DNA from: Shewanella mesophila | Lineage (GTDB): Bacteria > Pseudomonadota > Gammaproteobacteria > Enterobacterales > Shewanellaceae | Direction: 5' to 3' | DNA length: 64,000 nucleotides | Assembly (NCBI RefSeq): GCF_019457515.1 | Contig: NZ_CP080421.1 | Span: 1,240,001 to 1,304,000, forward strand | Part shown: positions 35,952 through 44,438 of the stretch, in pieces | How the letters are laid out: the number at the start of each line of letters is the position of its first letter | How positions within the stretch are numbered: the stretch's first letter is position 1 | The notes under the pieces: generated by a model | Databases searched by the model: none | Seen by the model: only the letters and a program-made list of their open reading frames with translations | What the model was told of the DNA's origin: nothing | Translations under genes and position numbers: made by a program

Positions 35952-35979
35952 TTTGAGCCAACAAGATCAATAAAGTTCA
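35952..35979 (-). promoter_or_regulatory. Sigma-E-like promoter of sRNA D
   Basis: Minus strand: -35 TGAACTT (35979-35973), 16-nt spacer, -10 TCAAA (35956-35952). TCAAA is a plausible variant of the -10. Confidence 0.65.
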
Positions 35980-36033
35980 AAAAACAAACAATCTAATTTC
36001 AGTTTATTGCCATTTTTTTACTATCTCTTTGGA

Positions 36034-36513
36034 TTAATTGAGTAAAGATTTTATTTTTTGTTCAAGAGATTCGGGTGCGGTTGTTGGGGCGAATCGCTCA
36101 AGGACCTCTCCGTGACTATTGACTAAGAACTTAGTGAAGTTCCATTTAATCGATTCGCTACCTAATAGACCTTTAGCTTGTTTCTTTAAGTAGCGATACA
36201 GAGGGCTGGCATCATCTCCGTTGACCTCTATTTTTGCAAATAGTGGAAAACTAACGCCAAAATTGAGTTCACAAAACTGACTTATTTCCGACTCGTCTCC
36301 TTGTTCCTGTTTACCAAATTGATTACAAGGAAACCCCAGTACCGCAAAGCGTTCTGGGCCATAAGTATCATACAAAGCCTGCAGGGCCTTGTACTGAGGT
36401 GTAAATCCACACTTGCTGGCAGTATTGACGATAAGCAAGACTTTACCTTTAAAGTCACTCATTGGTTGTTCGCTACCATCAATCCTTGTTACTGAAAAAT
36501 CATAAATAGACAT
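36034..36513 (-). CDS. Glutathione peroxidase (BtuE-type)
   Basis: 159 aa. The peroxidatic cysteine is C35 in VNTASKCGFTPQY, with the glutamine in GFPCNQFGKQE and the tryptophan in KWNFTKFLV completing the catalytic set. It reduces peroxides with glutathione or thioredoxin as donor. Cys rather than selenocysteine is used. GGGAG precedes the ATG. No signal peptide, so cytoplasmic. The gene is separate from the sRNA cluster to its left. Confidence 0.93.
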   Translation of the reverse strand: MSIYDFSVTRIDGSEQPMSDFKGKVLLIVNTASKCGFTPQYKALQALYDTYGPERFAVLGFPCNQFGKQEQGDESEISQFCELNFGVSFPLFAKIEVNGDDASPLYRYLKKQAKGLLGSESIKWNFTKFLVNSHGEVLERFAPTTAPESLEQKIKSLLN

Positions 36514-36785
36514 AATATTCTCCCATGTTTGTTTAAATCTTAGACTAGCAATAAATTAAGTTGTGCGCAATTTAATTTATTGCTTTGTTGCTGAGGTACA
36601 GAGGTGTGTGATGTCTCAACCTACCGACGTACGAGTGCGATATAGCTGTTTTACTTGGGGGGTGATTTGTGGCTTTACGTGATGGATTTTACTGTTTAAA
36701 TCATTTTAAACAATGAGATAGCTAGCTTTCATGGTTAGCCTTTTTGTGTTTTGATACTTTGCGGTCAATATTCAAAGAGGTATTT

Positions 36786-37319
36786 ATGAAATCTAGATTT
36801 GCAATATCTAGTTTAGACTTAATGGCATTGCCTGCTAATGCGACCGATTTAAATCTAGGTATCAATGATGACGTACTCTCTGCCGATGTGGAGATGAATT
36901 TGAACAAATCGGCCAATCTTGTACTTGACTACATCTATTCCAATGATGACGGTCATGCGGTGTCGGCTGCGGCACATATGGTTCATAGCGCTGGGGTCCA
37001 TCATTTTGAAATTGGTCAAAGTTTTCTCACTATTGGGCCAAAGCAGAGTCAAAATGGCAGCCTTCTATCTATTGGTGGACGCTATTCGATGGAGCTTGGC
37101 TTTAACATATCGCTGAAGACCTCGGCATACTGCGCGCCTTCGTTATTTAGTTTTGGCGATATAGATGGTCAATATGAACTTGATGGCAGAAACCTGTTTC
37201 AACTGAATCCTGCGTTAGGGCTATTTGTGGGATACCGTAATATTCGTCTGCAATACGATAATCGAAGCAACAGCACGTTTGATAACGGTTTTTATATCTG
37301 TACGGCAGCAAGATTTTAG
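36786..37319 (+). CDS. YfaZ-type outer-membrane protein, possibly decaying
   Basis: 177 aa. The body (ANATDLNLGINDDVLSADVEMNLNKSANLVLDYIYSNDDGHAVSAAAHMVH) fits the YfaZ family of small beta-barrels, ending in ...TAARF. Oddities: the signal peptide is weak (MKSRFAISSLDLMALPANA, with an Asp in the hydrophobic core), and cysteines occur in barrel strands (SAYCAPS, FYICTAARF), where such proteins normally have none. It may be exported poorly or be at an early stage of decay. AGAGG precedes the ATG. Confidence 0.65.
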   Translation: MKSRFAISSLDLMALPANATDLNLGINDDVLSADVEMNLNKSANLVLDYIYSNDDGHAVSAAAHMVHSAGVHHFEIGQSFLTIGPKQSQNGSLLSIGGRYSMELGFNISLKTSAYCAPSLFSFGDIDGQYELDGRNLFQLNPALGLFVGYRNIRLQYDNRSNSTFDNGFYICTAARF

Positions 37320-37414
37320 TGTCTTACTCGGATGGTCTCGTAGGCTCGTCGCTTGTCTCTGCTTATTGAGCAAATGCCGACGAGCCTTTATTGACTGGGC
37401 ACAATGCTTATCGG

Positions 37415-37597
37415 CTAACGCCACTGTTCTTCTCGATAATCATCACTATTGCCATGTCGTTTTTGCTGTTCACTCTGTTGGCGGCGCCGTTGTTTAGCCC
37501 GTTTCCCACGCTGTTTGTCTTGTGGTTCGAGTTCCCATGGTGTTGAGTCATTGGATGTCATTTCATGTTTGTCTAAGTATTCATCATAGTGTGACAT
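37415..37597 (-). CDS. Small charged hypothetical protein
   Basis: 60 aa, family not recognised. MSHYDEYLDKHEMTSNDSTPWELEPQDKQRGKRAKQRRRQQSEQQKR: an acidic N-terminus and a strongly basic, Arg/Gln/Lys-rich C-terminus, perhaps binding nucleic acid. No membrane segment. GGAT lies about 8 nt before the ATG at 37597; an upstream in-frame ATG (37609) lacks a ribosome-binding site. Composition alone supports coding. Confidence 0.5.
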   Translation of the reverse strand: MSHYDEYLDKHEMTSNDSTPWELEPQDKQRGKRAKQRRRQQSEQQKRHGNSDDYREEQWR

Positions 37598-37609
37598 TGC
37601 AATATCCAT

Positions 37610-37967
37610 ATCTAGCGTCTGTGAAACATTGTTGATTTTTTGCCACTGTTTACTGAAAACCTTTATTGGTTAAGGCGGTGAGCCGTCGCTATCTCGCCAG
37701 CCAGCAATGCAGTAAAACATGGCCAATAGATGCAGCAGATTTTGTTCATTAATCATCAAAAGGGATACTAAAAAGCGTAAGTGACAGCGCTGTGACAAAC
37801 AGAAGACGGTAGCGTGACATTTTTTAGGTAATCGAGCTTGGAGAGTTAAGCTCAGGTGGTTTAGTGAAGGCGCTGACCGATGCGGAAATAATCGCAGGTT
37901 TTGGCTATAAAAATAGTGTCGAGACATCATTGGCCGACGAGTTATCGCCAGCCAATTAACGCTATGG
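37610..37967. other. Gene-poor stretch beside the rRNA methyltransferase gene
   Basis: About 360 bp. On the plus strand at 37864-37959 a GTG-initiated reading of 31 residues (VKALTDAEIIAGFGYKNSVETSLADELSPAN), open further upstream as ELGELSSGGL, looks protein-like and may be the end of a lost gene. No family was recognised. No other feature was seen. Confidence 0.35.
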
Positions 37968-39371
37968 TTAACGCTTTACCATTTTTGCGACAAACATGCC
38001 GTCGCTATCGGCCTGATAAGGAAGAACCGTTAGCATCGATAAAACATCACCAGTAAATGGGTGGGTTAATGTTTGTAGGGTAAAATCACTATGAGTGGCT
38101 AAAAAGGACTCAACAACCGCTTCATTTTCACTAGGACTCATTGAGCAGGTGGCATATACCAATACGCCGCCCGATTTTACCGCGGCCGATGCACGGCTTA
38201 AGATATCGAGCTGCAGTGCCGGTTTGTCGGTGATCGCGGTTTCATCATCTAGCCAGCGCATATCGGGATTGCGTCGCCACGTGCCAGTGCAACTGCAGGG
38301 CGCATCAACTAATACTCCATCGAAATGTCCGCTTGGCACGGGAAGGGCATCCGATTGCCAAGGTGATACGCTTATCTGCTTAAAGCCAGCGCGCTTAGCT
38401 CGTTTATTCAGTTCTTCTAGTGGTTTACGACGAATATCAGAGGCCACTATACTGCCTTTGCTGTGAGGGTTTTGCTGTAACATCAAGGAACGTAACTGCA
38501 GCGTTTTTCCGCCCGCACCGCTACAAGCATCCCACCATAACTGATCATCTTTTGGCATGCAGATGTTACCTATCACCTGTGAGCCAAGATCTTGGATCTC
38601 CAGTTGGCCATCGGTATAGAGTTTTAATCCATTAAGGTTAATGCTCTTGTGACCAAGATTAATGGCATCAGTAAAGTAGGGAGTCATCGATGCAGGGATA
38701 TCGCTAGCGCTTAATGCCGCGATAGCCTTTTTGGCATCTATTCCTTGTAGGCGTCCCCATATCGGTGGGCGAGAGCATAAAGATTCGACAAGGGCATCTT
38801 GCTCCTTTGGCGTCGAGCTTGGATAGTGCGCCCAGAACCAGTTGGGTACCAAATCGGTAATGGCAATACTCAGCTCACTAAAGCAGTTTTGTATCATCTT
38901 AAGCTTGAGAGCTAAGCTACTAATATCCGTTGTGTTATTAATGTGTGCAAGTTCAGTTAATGCCGCAAAACTTAACCAGGCATCACGAATATCTTGCCAT
39001 GGATGTTCTTCGATTTTGGCCGTTAACACTAATGAAGCAAACCAGGCTTGAGGTGCATTACACACTTGAGGCAGTTGTTTCAGCCACCCGTGCCAGCGGA
39101 ATAGCCCAAACAGACTTTCTCTAATGATGCGTCTGTCTTTTGAACCATGTTTTTTATGGGTACGAAAATACTCCGCGACTACGCGGTCCGCGGGCATCTT
39201 ACTCTGCATTACTTGTTCAAATAGTTGATGAATAGTGATGCTGTAACTCAATGCGCGTTTTTGGGCTGAAGTACCTGCATTCACATCTTGATGGATGGTG
39301 TCAGTTATCGACACGTTCGATGCCTTATCTGTCGCTGCGAAGGTAAATGGAGAAGCTGAAGTATCGACCAT
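37968..39371 (-). CDS. RsmB/NOP family RNA m5C methyltransferase
   Basis: 467 aa. An N-terminal RNA-binding NusB/RsmB-like helical region (about 40-120) precedes the Rossmann methyltransferase domain. SAM motif I is DACSGAGGKTLQLRSLM, motif IV is VDAPCSCTGTWRRNPD with its cysteine, and motif VI is YATCSMSPSENE with the catalytic cysteine. It should make 5-methylcytosine in rRNA or tRNA; the target is not certain (RsmB or RsmF-like). Shewanella genomes carry such a paralogue annotated simply as RsmB/NOP family. Confidence 0.9.
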   Translation of the reverse strand: MVDTSASPFTFAATDKASNVSITDTIHQDVNAGTSAQKRALSYSITIHQLFEQVMQSKMPADRVVAEYFRTHKKHGSKDRRIIRESLFGLFRWHGWLKQLPQVCNAPQAWFASLVLTAKIEEHPWQDIRDAWLSFAALTELAHINNTTDISSLALKLKMIQNCFSELSIAITDLVPNWFWAHYPSSTPKEQDALVESLCSRPPIWGRLQGIDAKKAIAALSASDIPASMTPYFTDAINLGHKSINLNGLKLYTDGQLEIQDLGSQVIGNICMPKDDQLWWDACSGAGGKTLQLRSLMLQQNPHSKGSIVASDIRRKPLEELNKRAKRAGFKQISVSPWQSDALPVPSGHFDGVLVDAPCSCTGTWRRNPDMRWLDDETAITDKPALQLDILSRASAAVKSGGVLVYATCSMSPSENEAVVESFLATHSDFTLQTLTHPFTGDVLSMLTVLPYQADSDGMFVAKMVKR

Positions 39372-39657
39372 GAATATATTGCCTAGCGCTGGTTCTAATT
39401 TCGAAGCCGCAAGTTTAACAGATGTCGTTGCTTTTGGGATCTTTGCTTAACAGATTCGCTAGTCCTATTTTGCGGACCAAGAGTGGCGAGCCTAGGCGGG
39501 AAATATTGAGCTGATAAGTGGCTGAGCGGGCACGAACCATTATCTGAACTTCAGAAGAACAATAACACCACTAACAAAGCCGAGTTTTAGGTTGGCTATA
39601 TGCTTCTAAAATATGTCACTATGTGATTTCTCTTGTATCACTGATTTAGGTAACCCT

Positions 39658-39864
39658 ATGGATAGCGCATCCATCTTACTTTGGAGTGTCTTGTTTAGTG
39701 CGATTGGAATGGGTTACTTCATCTACGGCAAACGGCAACAGGCACTTGTTCCACTGTGTACTGGGCTTGCTCTTTGCATTTTCCCCTACTTTATGACGAG
39801 TGTTACTGCGCTGCTGATTGTTGGCGTGCTCTTAGTCGCTGTGCCCTATTTTATTCGGTCCTAA
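39658..39864 (+). CDS. Small membrane protein, unknown function
   Basis: 68 aa with two to three hydrophobic segments (ILLWSVLFSAIGMGYFIYG; LVPLCTGLALCIFPYFM; ALLIVGVLLVAVPYFI). Similar small proteins are widespread in gammaproteobacteria without a known role. The ATG at 39658 follows TTAGG; upstream in-frame codons add a polar Cys-containing stretch that does not fit. Confidence 0.7.
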   Translation: MDSASILLWSVLFSAIGMGYFIYGKRQQALVPLCTGLALCIFPYFMTSVTALLIVGVLLVAVPYFIRS

Positions 39865-40252
39865 TTTTCTGCTTGCTTGTGTTTAATAGTCCATAGGACG
39901 GCGCAATCGCCGCCGTATAGTCCATCTCGTTCAGTGAGTGATGCTTTCACTTAGCCATGTCTTATTGCTCAGTGCATTAGGCAGGCAATTAGAGGTAAGG
40001 CAATAGTTATTGTTGTAACTATCTTTGACGCGACTTTCGCGGGCGTTATCTTGTCGTTATAACTAAATTTTAGTTCGATTTAATTTTAAATATTTTACGT
40101 TCATGATTTTAACATCCTGTTAATCTATTTTATTCTTTATTTAACAGTGGTTTGCTTGCTTTATCTTCCTGCAAATTATAAAAATTTCTGTGATTTGGCT
40201 CTAAAAAATAAAGCAGGAATAATAGTTATACATCTAGCTATTGCCATCATTA
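39865..40252. other. AT-rich intergenic stretch before the betI remnant
   Basis: About 390 bp. A small CGGCG-CAAT-CGCCG hairpin lies near 39899-39913, possibly a terminator for the small membrane protein gene though it lacks a T-run. The rest is AT-rich with no gene seen. Confidence 0.4.
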
Positions 40253-40272
40253 TTAATTGAACGTTCAATTAA
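40253..40272. promoter_or_regulatory. Perfect 20-bp palindrome, likely BetI operator
   Basis: TTAATTGAAC / GTTCAATTAA is a perfect inverted repeat 12 bp before the betI remnant, in the position and style of a TetR-family autoregulatory operator. Confidence 0.65.
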
Positions 40273-40283
40273 CTATTTTAACG

Positions 40284-40530
40284 ATGGAGAACAAGGCTTT
40301 TATGGCGCGATCGCAGATGACAACTGTCAGGCAGCAACAGCTTATCGATGCCACTCTTATCTCTGTTGAGCGATATGGCTTACATCATACGACGATCAAC
40401 ACCATTAGCGGATTGGCAGACATGTCACCGGGGATCATTAGTCACTACTTTGGCGGTAAACAGGGACTTATTGAGGCAACCTTAAAGTATCTGTTAGATG
40501 AACTAAAACAGGCATTAGGGCGTTTATGTC
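40284..40530 (+). pseudogene. betI: betI 5' remnant (TetR-type choline-responsive repressor)
   Basis: The first about 80 residues (TTVRQQQLIDATLISVERYGLHHTTINTISGLADMSPGIISHYFGGKQGLIEATLKYLLDELKQAL) are the DNA-binding domain of BetI, the repressor of choline-to-glycine-betaine genes. At about 40525 homology stops abruptly; the frame runs on to 40670 only by reading the following transporter DNA in the wrong frame. The ligand-binding domain is gone. The helix-turn-helix could still bind the adjacent palindrome, but dimerisation would be impaired. Confidence 0.8.
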
Positions 40531-41146
40531 TGCAGATTCAGGTGTGGATGAGTTTGTTACCACATTTGCCATGCTGGGTGATTACTTTGGTAACTTGCAT
40601 CACTTTGTATTGCCATTTAATGATTACCACGAGTTCTACCTATTTTGGTGGTTTGCATGGAGCATTATGATTGGTCAGTTTACTTCACGTTTTGTAGGCG
40701 GAATGAAAACCTATCAAGTGATAATTGCCATGATGGTATTTCCCTCTATTCCCATTGCGATCTGGTTTAGCGTGCTTTATTACTACAGCGCCAATGGCAT
40801 TGCGACAGCAGGTTTTTATAACATCGCAATGGTCGTCGTCGGAATAACCTTTGTGATCAACTCATTAGATTCATTGATCCGTTTATATACCGATAATCTA
40901 AACTTAACTGTGCAGCGTTTCGGTAAGACTCAATACGTCATTGGTAATCTGGTATTGATGTGTGGCTTAACGCTGTTGTTCAGCTTAGATTTTCTACAAA
41001 TTCAATGGGTAGGCGCGTTAGCTATTGCGCTGATATTAGGTTGTTTCGGCTATATCTTAGCGACCAATTTCCAACAAGTGGCGGAAATTGAACGCTCACC
41101 TAAAGAGAATAAAATCGACTTTAGTAAGATTGAGTTAGCTAACTAA
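40526..41146 (+). pseudogene. BCCT choline/betaine transporter, 3' remnant
   Basis: 206 residues corresponding to the C-terminal part of a BCCT-family transporter: the conserved segment FYLFWWFAWSIMIGQFTSRFVGGMKTYQVI (TM8 region) followed by four hydrophobic helices and a short cytoplasmic tail. The N-terminal half, including most of the substrate site, is missing. The frame begins right at the junction with the betI fragment. In related genomes betI, betB, betA and a BCCT gene are neighbours, so a single internal deletion explains this arrangement. Confidence 0.8.
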
Positions 41147-41224
41147 GCTTAATTTTATCTGATTGAATTAAAAATAAATGTCCTGAATTTAGTTTGCTAG
41201 ATTCAGGCTAAAAGAAGAAGGGAA

Positions 41225-41932
41225 ATGATGAATACGACAATGAAGAAAATCGCAATACTTGGGTTGTTGGCCTTACCGACTACGGCAATGGCTGGCTTAA
41301 GTTCAACGGTAAACTTGACCTCTGACTATACCTTCAACGGGGTGAGCCAAACTGACAATGGTCCCGCGCTGCAAGCCAGTTTAGATTATGGTTTTGATAG
41401 CGGTTGGTATGTGGGTAGCTGGGCATCCAATGTTGATTTTGGTGATGGCGATGACACTTGGCTGGAGTGGGATTTCTACGCAGGTAAGTATTTTGAATTA
41501 ACCGATCGCGTTTCACTCGATGTGGGTATTGCTTATTATACTTATCATGGTGATTCCTTCTCCGATGACTATAAGTATCCAGAAGCCTATACCAAGTTTG
41601 GTTATGCGTCGTCGCTTGGCCAAACCGAACTTAATTTCTGGTATTCCTGGGATTACTTTGGCTTAGATGCCGACCATTACATCATGATGGCGGCACATAC
41701 CTTTAGCATTGCCGAAGGACATGATATCCGTATCAGCTTCGATCGCTCAACCTCTAAAGACGAAGCTAAGTGGTCATGGGATGGCGATGCATCATATAAC
41801 CATTATCGTGTTGAATATATGACAAGCTGGAAAGGTTTCGACTTTAATCTTGCGGTTGAAGATACCAGCATGGATACCGATCTTAGTGATAGCCGCGGCG
41901 TTCTGTCTGTATCTCGCACATTTGAATTTTAA
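41225..41932 (+). CDS. TorF-family outer-membrane protein (putative porin)
   Basis: 235 aa. The signal peptide ends near TAMA-GLSS. The mature part starts STVNLTSDYTFNGVSQTDNGPALQASLDYGFDSGWYVGSWASNVDFG, the typical pattern of the TorF-type family, and ends in a phenylalanine-terminal strand (SVSRTFEF). Small-solute diffusion is presumed. The start region AAGGGAAATGATGAATA resembles the complement of the sRNA box described at 30946-35946. It follows the BCCT remnant by 78 nt and may once have belonged to the same locus. Confidence 0.85.
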   Translation: MMNTTMKKIAILGLLALPTTAMAGLSSTVNLTSDYTFNGVSQTDNGPALQASLDYGFDSGWYVGSWASNVDFGDGDDTWLEWDFYAGKYFELTDRVSLDVGIAYYTYHGDSFSDDYKYPEAYTKFGYASSLGQTELNFWYSWDYFGLDADHYIMMAAHTFSIAEGHDIRISFDRSTSKDEAKWSWDGDASYNHYRVEYMTSWKGFDFNLAVEDTSMDTDLSDSRGVLSVSRTFEF

Positions 41933-42333
41933 GCGCGATTGCGCCACGGACTTTTGTTGGGGTCTGTTGATCTTTGCTGGTTGAATTTTATTTGAGACAA
42001 AAATGATTTAATCGAGGTGAGTGGATTGTAGCCTAGTCATCTAAGTAAAATTCACTTAACAAAGAGTAAAATATTTTTAGCCAAACCCTTTGGGCAGCGT
42101 TTGTTGGTCATTTATACGGTGTTCTCAGCTTTTTAGGTAGAAAAACTACACTACAAAGCTTCTGCCTTATATAAGTACCCCCGCAATTCACTGCAAAAAC
42201 AACCTTGAAAGAGCAACTGGCCCTAGTTAGTACAAAAGCAGAGCAAGCTAATTAGTTTGCTCTGTTTTTTTGCATTTCTAGCATGAGTCTAAGCCATATT
42301 TCTGTTATTGTGCTGCTGAAATGAGAGGGGATT
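41933..42333 (+). other. Intergenic stretch with an isolated intrinsic terminator
   Basis: About 400 bp. A strong terminator, CAGAGCAA / TTGCTCTG with seven T (42239-42271), lies 300 nt after the TorF-like gene and 63 nt before the MarR gene. It could end a long 3' UTR or an unrecognised small RNA. No clear promoter was found just upstream. Confidence 0.5.
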
Positions 42334-42810
42334 ATGGAAAAGTACGAACAACTATTAATTTCATTGCGCCGAGTGATCAGAGCCATCGATATACATTCTC
42401 GGCAACTCAATAAGCAGTCTGGGCTAACTGGTCCGCAGTTGATGGTGATGCAAACCATTTCGCAATTAGAGCGGCCTTTAGCTAAAGATGTGGCTCAAGA
42501 GGTGGCGCTCAGTCCTGCAACTGTGGCGACGATTATTGATCGGCTCGAAGCGCGTGACCTTGTTGTCAGAACCCGCAGCGAGTCAGATAAGCGTAAGTGG
42601 CATTTATCATTAAGTGATGCTGGAGTGACTATTTTGAGCGGCGCACCTAAACCGCTGCAAGATCACTTTATTAAGCGTTATCAAAATCTTGAAGAGTGGG
42701 AACAGAGTCAATTACTGTCTGCGGTAGAGCGAATTGCTTCTATGATGGATGCTAATGAACTCGACGCTGCGCCTGTTTTACTCGTGGGACAGATACAAGC
42801 GGAAGAGTAA
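42334..42810 (+). CDS. MarR family transcriptional regulator
   Basis: 158 aa winged-helix regulator. The recognition region reads LAKDVAQEVALSPATVATIIDRLEARDLVVRTRSESDKRKWHLSLSDAG (about 50-100), including the wing DKRKWHLSL. Its start MEKYEQLLISLRRVIRAIDIHSRQLNKQSGLTGPQLMVMQ fits MarR proteins found beside osmoprotectant genes, but here its target is unknown because the bet locus is deleted. GAGGGG precedes the ATG. Confidence 0.88.
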   Translation: MEKYEQLLISLRRVIRAIDIHSRQLNKQSGLTGPQLMVMQTISQLERPLAKDVAQEVALSPATVATIIDRLEARDLVVRTRSESDKRKWHLSLSDAGVTILSGAPKPLQDHFIKRYQNLEEWEQSQLLSAVERIASMMDANELDAAPVLLVGQIQAEE

Positions 42811-42890
42811 TTGTTTGGCATGCATAATCTCTTGGCGTGCTGAGTGGTTTTTGTGCAAACAAAACTTGGTTGTAGGAATGTGAGAGCGAT

Positions 42891-43775
42891 ATGGATCGTG
42901 AGATAAGTGGTATCAATAGAACGACGCCTGCTTTAGTGCTTGAGGGCGGTGGGCTTCGTGCCATCTATACTGCTGGCGTGCTCGATGCTTTTCTTGAGGC
43001 CGATGTTCACTTTGAATATCAAGTGGGCGTGTCTGCTGGGGCTATTTATCCTGCCTCTTATCTTTCGCGTCAGCATGGACGCAACCTCAAAATTCAGCAA
43101 AACTACCTTGCCGATAAACGTTACATGGGGTTGAAGTATTTTTTACGTGACGGCAACTATGTTAATACCGACTTTACCTATCGGCGTATGGCTCATGAGT
43201 TGTTACCTTATGATTTTGAGACTTTTCAACGTGGCAATGCTGAATTTAAGGTAGGTGCCTTTAATTGCTTAACGGGTGAGACTGAATTTTTTGGTAAGGA
43301 TGATTTTGCAGAGCATGATAGATTTTTAGAAGTGCTTATCGCCTCAAGTAGTTTGCCGTTTATCTCCACTCCCACAATGCTAAACAATATGCCCTATTTA
43401 GATGGGGGGATTGCAGCGCCAATCCCTTTAGCGCAAGCACGAGCCGATGGTTATCAGCGTCAAGTGGTTATTTTAACCCAAGAGCCTGATTATCGAAAAT
43501 CAGCCTTTAAATTTAAGTGGTTAGCACAACACGTTTATCGTCGTTATCCCAACGTCGCTGCGGCGATATTAGCCCGTCATCGAGTTTATAACGATGCGCT
43601 AACAGACTTAGCTTCCGCTCAGGCTGCGGGCACAGCACTGGTTTTACAGCCTGAAACGTCTTTGGGGCTATCGCGCTTAGAGCGTGATGTGTCGAAAGTC
43701 GAAGCGGTATATCATCGCGGTGTATCAGATGGCAGAGCTTTCTTGCCAAAGCTTCAAGCATTCCTTGGCGAATAG
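42891..43775 (+). CDS. Patatin-like phospholipase (YjjU-type)
   Basis: 294 aa. The oxyanion loop is LEGGGLRAIYTAG (about 17-29), the nucleophile S48 in GVSAGA, and the dyad aspartate D171 in YLDGG. These are the Ser-Asp catalytic elements of patatin lipid acyl hydrolases. No signal peptide. AGAGCGAT precedes the ATG. The substrate is unknown. Confidence 0.92.
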   Translation: MDREISGINRTTPALVLEGGGLRAIYTAGVLDAFLEADVHFEYQVGVSAGAIYPASYLSRQHGRNLKIQQNYLADKRYMGLKYFLRDGNYVNTDFTYRRMAHELLPYDFETFQRGNAEFKVGAFNCLTGETEFFGKDDFAEHDRFLEVLIASSSLPFISTPTMLNNMPYLDGGIAAPIPLAQARADGYQRQVVILTQEPDYRKSAFKFKWLAQHVYRRYPNVAAAILARHRVYNDALTDLASAQAAGTALVLQPETSLGLSRLERDVSKVEAVYHRGVSDGRAFLPKLQAFLGE

Positions 43776-43942
43776 CCGTTCTAGTAAATTTTTCCTCCCA
43801 GTTTTAAACCGCCCAATAACGCCTCTTGTACCATACAACGACTTTCTATTTGTTAAATGCTTGCAGTAGATCTTTTGCACAAGTAATTTATAGCCTTGAC
43901 TTAACGCAGACGAATAAGACCTTTATTGGAGAAGTGAGCATT

Positions 43943-44326
43943 ATGGACAAAGATAAGTTTCAGCAAGGGTTAGCGGTAAGACGCGAGGTGATGGGCGATG
44001 ATTTTGTCGACAGGGCGCTGTCGTCGGCCAGCGACTTTACTCAACCACTGCAAGATCTCGTTACCCGAAATGCGTGGGGAGAGGTGTGGGTGCGAGAAGG
44101 GATCTCAAAGCAAACTCGCAGCCTTATTACCATTGCCACTTTGGCAGCGTTAAAAGCGCCTACCGAACTTAAAGGCCATGTGAGAGGCGCACTGCGAAAC
44201 GGTTGCAGCGTTGAAGAGATCCAAGAGGTGTTGCTGCATGCCACAGTGTATTGCGGCATGCCTTCGGGAATAGAAGCATTTCGCGTCGCCGCCGAGGTGA
44301 TAGCCGAGTGGCAGCAAGGGGAGTAG
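43943..44326 (+). CDS. Carboxymuconolactone decarboxylase family protein
   Basis: 127 aa. The all-helical CMD fold is shown by RREVMGDDFVDRAL, LVTRNAWGEVWVREGISKQTRSLITIATLAALKAPTELKGHVRGALRNGCSVEEIQEVLLHATVYCGMPSGIEAFR. Closest in style to PcaC (4-carboxymuconolactone decarboxylase), but no other beta-ketoadipate genes are nearby, so the substrate is open. The ATG at 43943 follows GGAG. Confidence 0.87.
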   Translation: MDKDKFQQGLAVRREVMGDDFVDRALSSASDFTQPLQDLVTRNAWGEVWVREGISKQTRSLITIATLAALKAPTELKGHVRGALRNGCSVEEIQEVLLHATVYCGMPSGIEAFRVAAEVIAEWQQGE

Positions 44327-44438
44327 GGATTGGTATTCCCCCTTGTTTGCTGAGTAGCGTTTGACGGTATGTTTAAGTGTTGAGTGGGTTTGAAGGTCAT
44401 ACCTTCATGGCAATCTATCGCCTGCCCGGCGAGGGGAT

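Noticed and set aside
35914..35973. Plus-strand micro-ORF of 19 codons (MMNMKNQFFAFNYLSQQDQ) after GGGAG, with similar tiny frames in the other copies
   Set aside because: The encoded peptides are unrelated between copies (5, 9, 12 or 19 residues), while minus-strand promoters and terminators are conserved. The start-like look follows from the sRNA box being the complement of a Shine-Dalgarno plus ATG. Not fully excluded.
37670..37930. Minus-strand frame of 86 codons
   Set aside because: Composition (many His, Leu, Arg, Ser, Cys) is unlike neighbouring proteins, there is no ribosome-binding site, and the plus strand shows a more protein-like reading at its end.
40530..40670. C-terminal 45 codons of the betI frame as a real domain
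   Set aside because: This stretch is the transporter sequence read in the wrong frame; the transporter frame shows clear BCCT homology.
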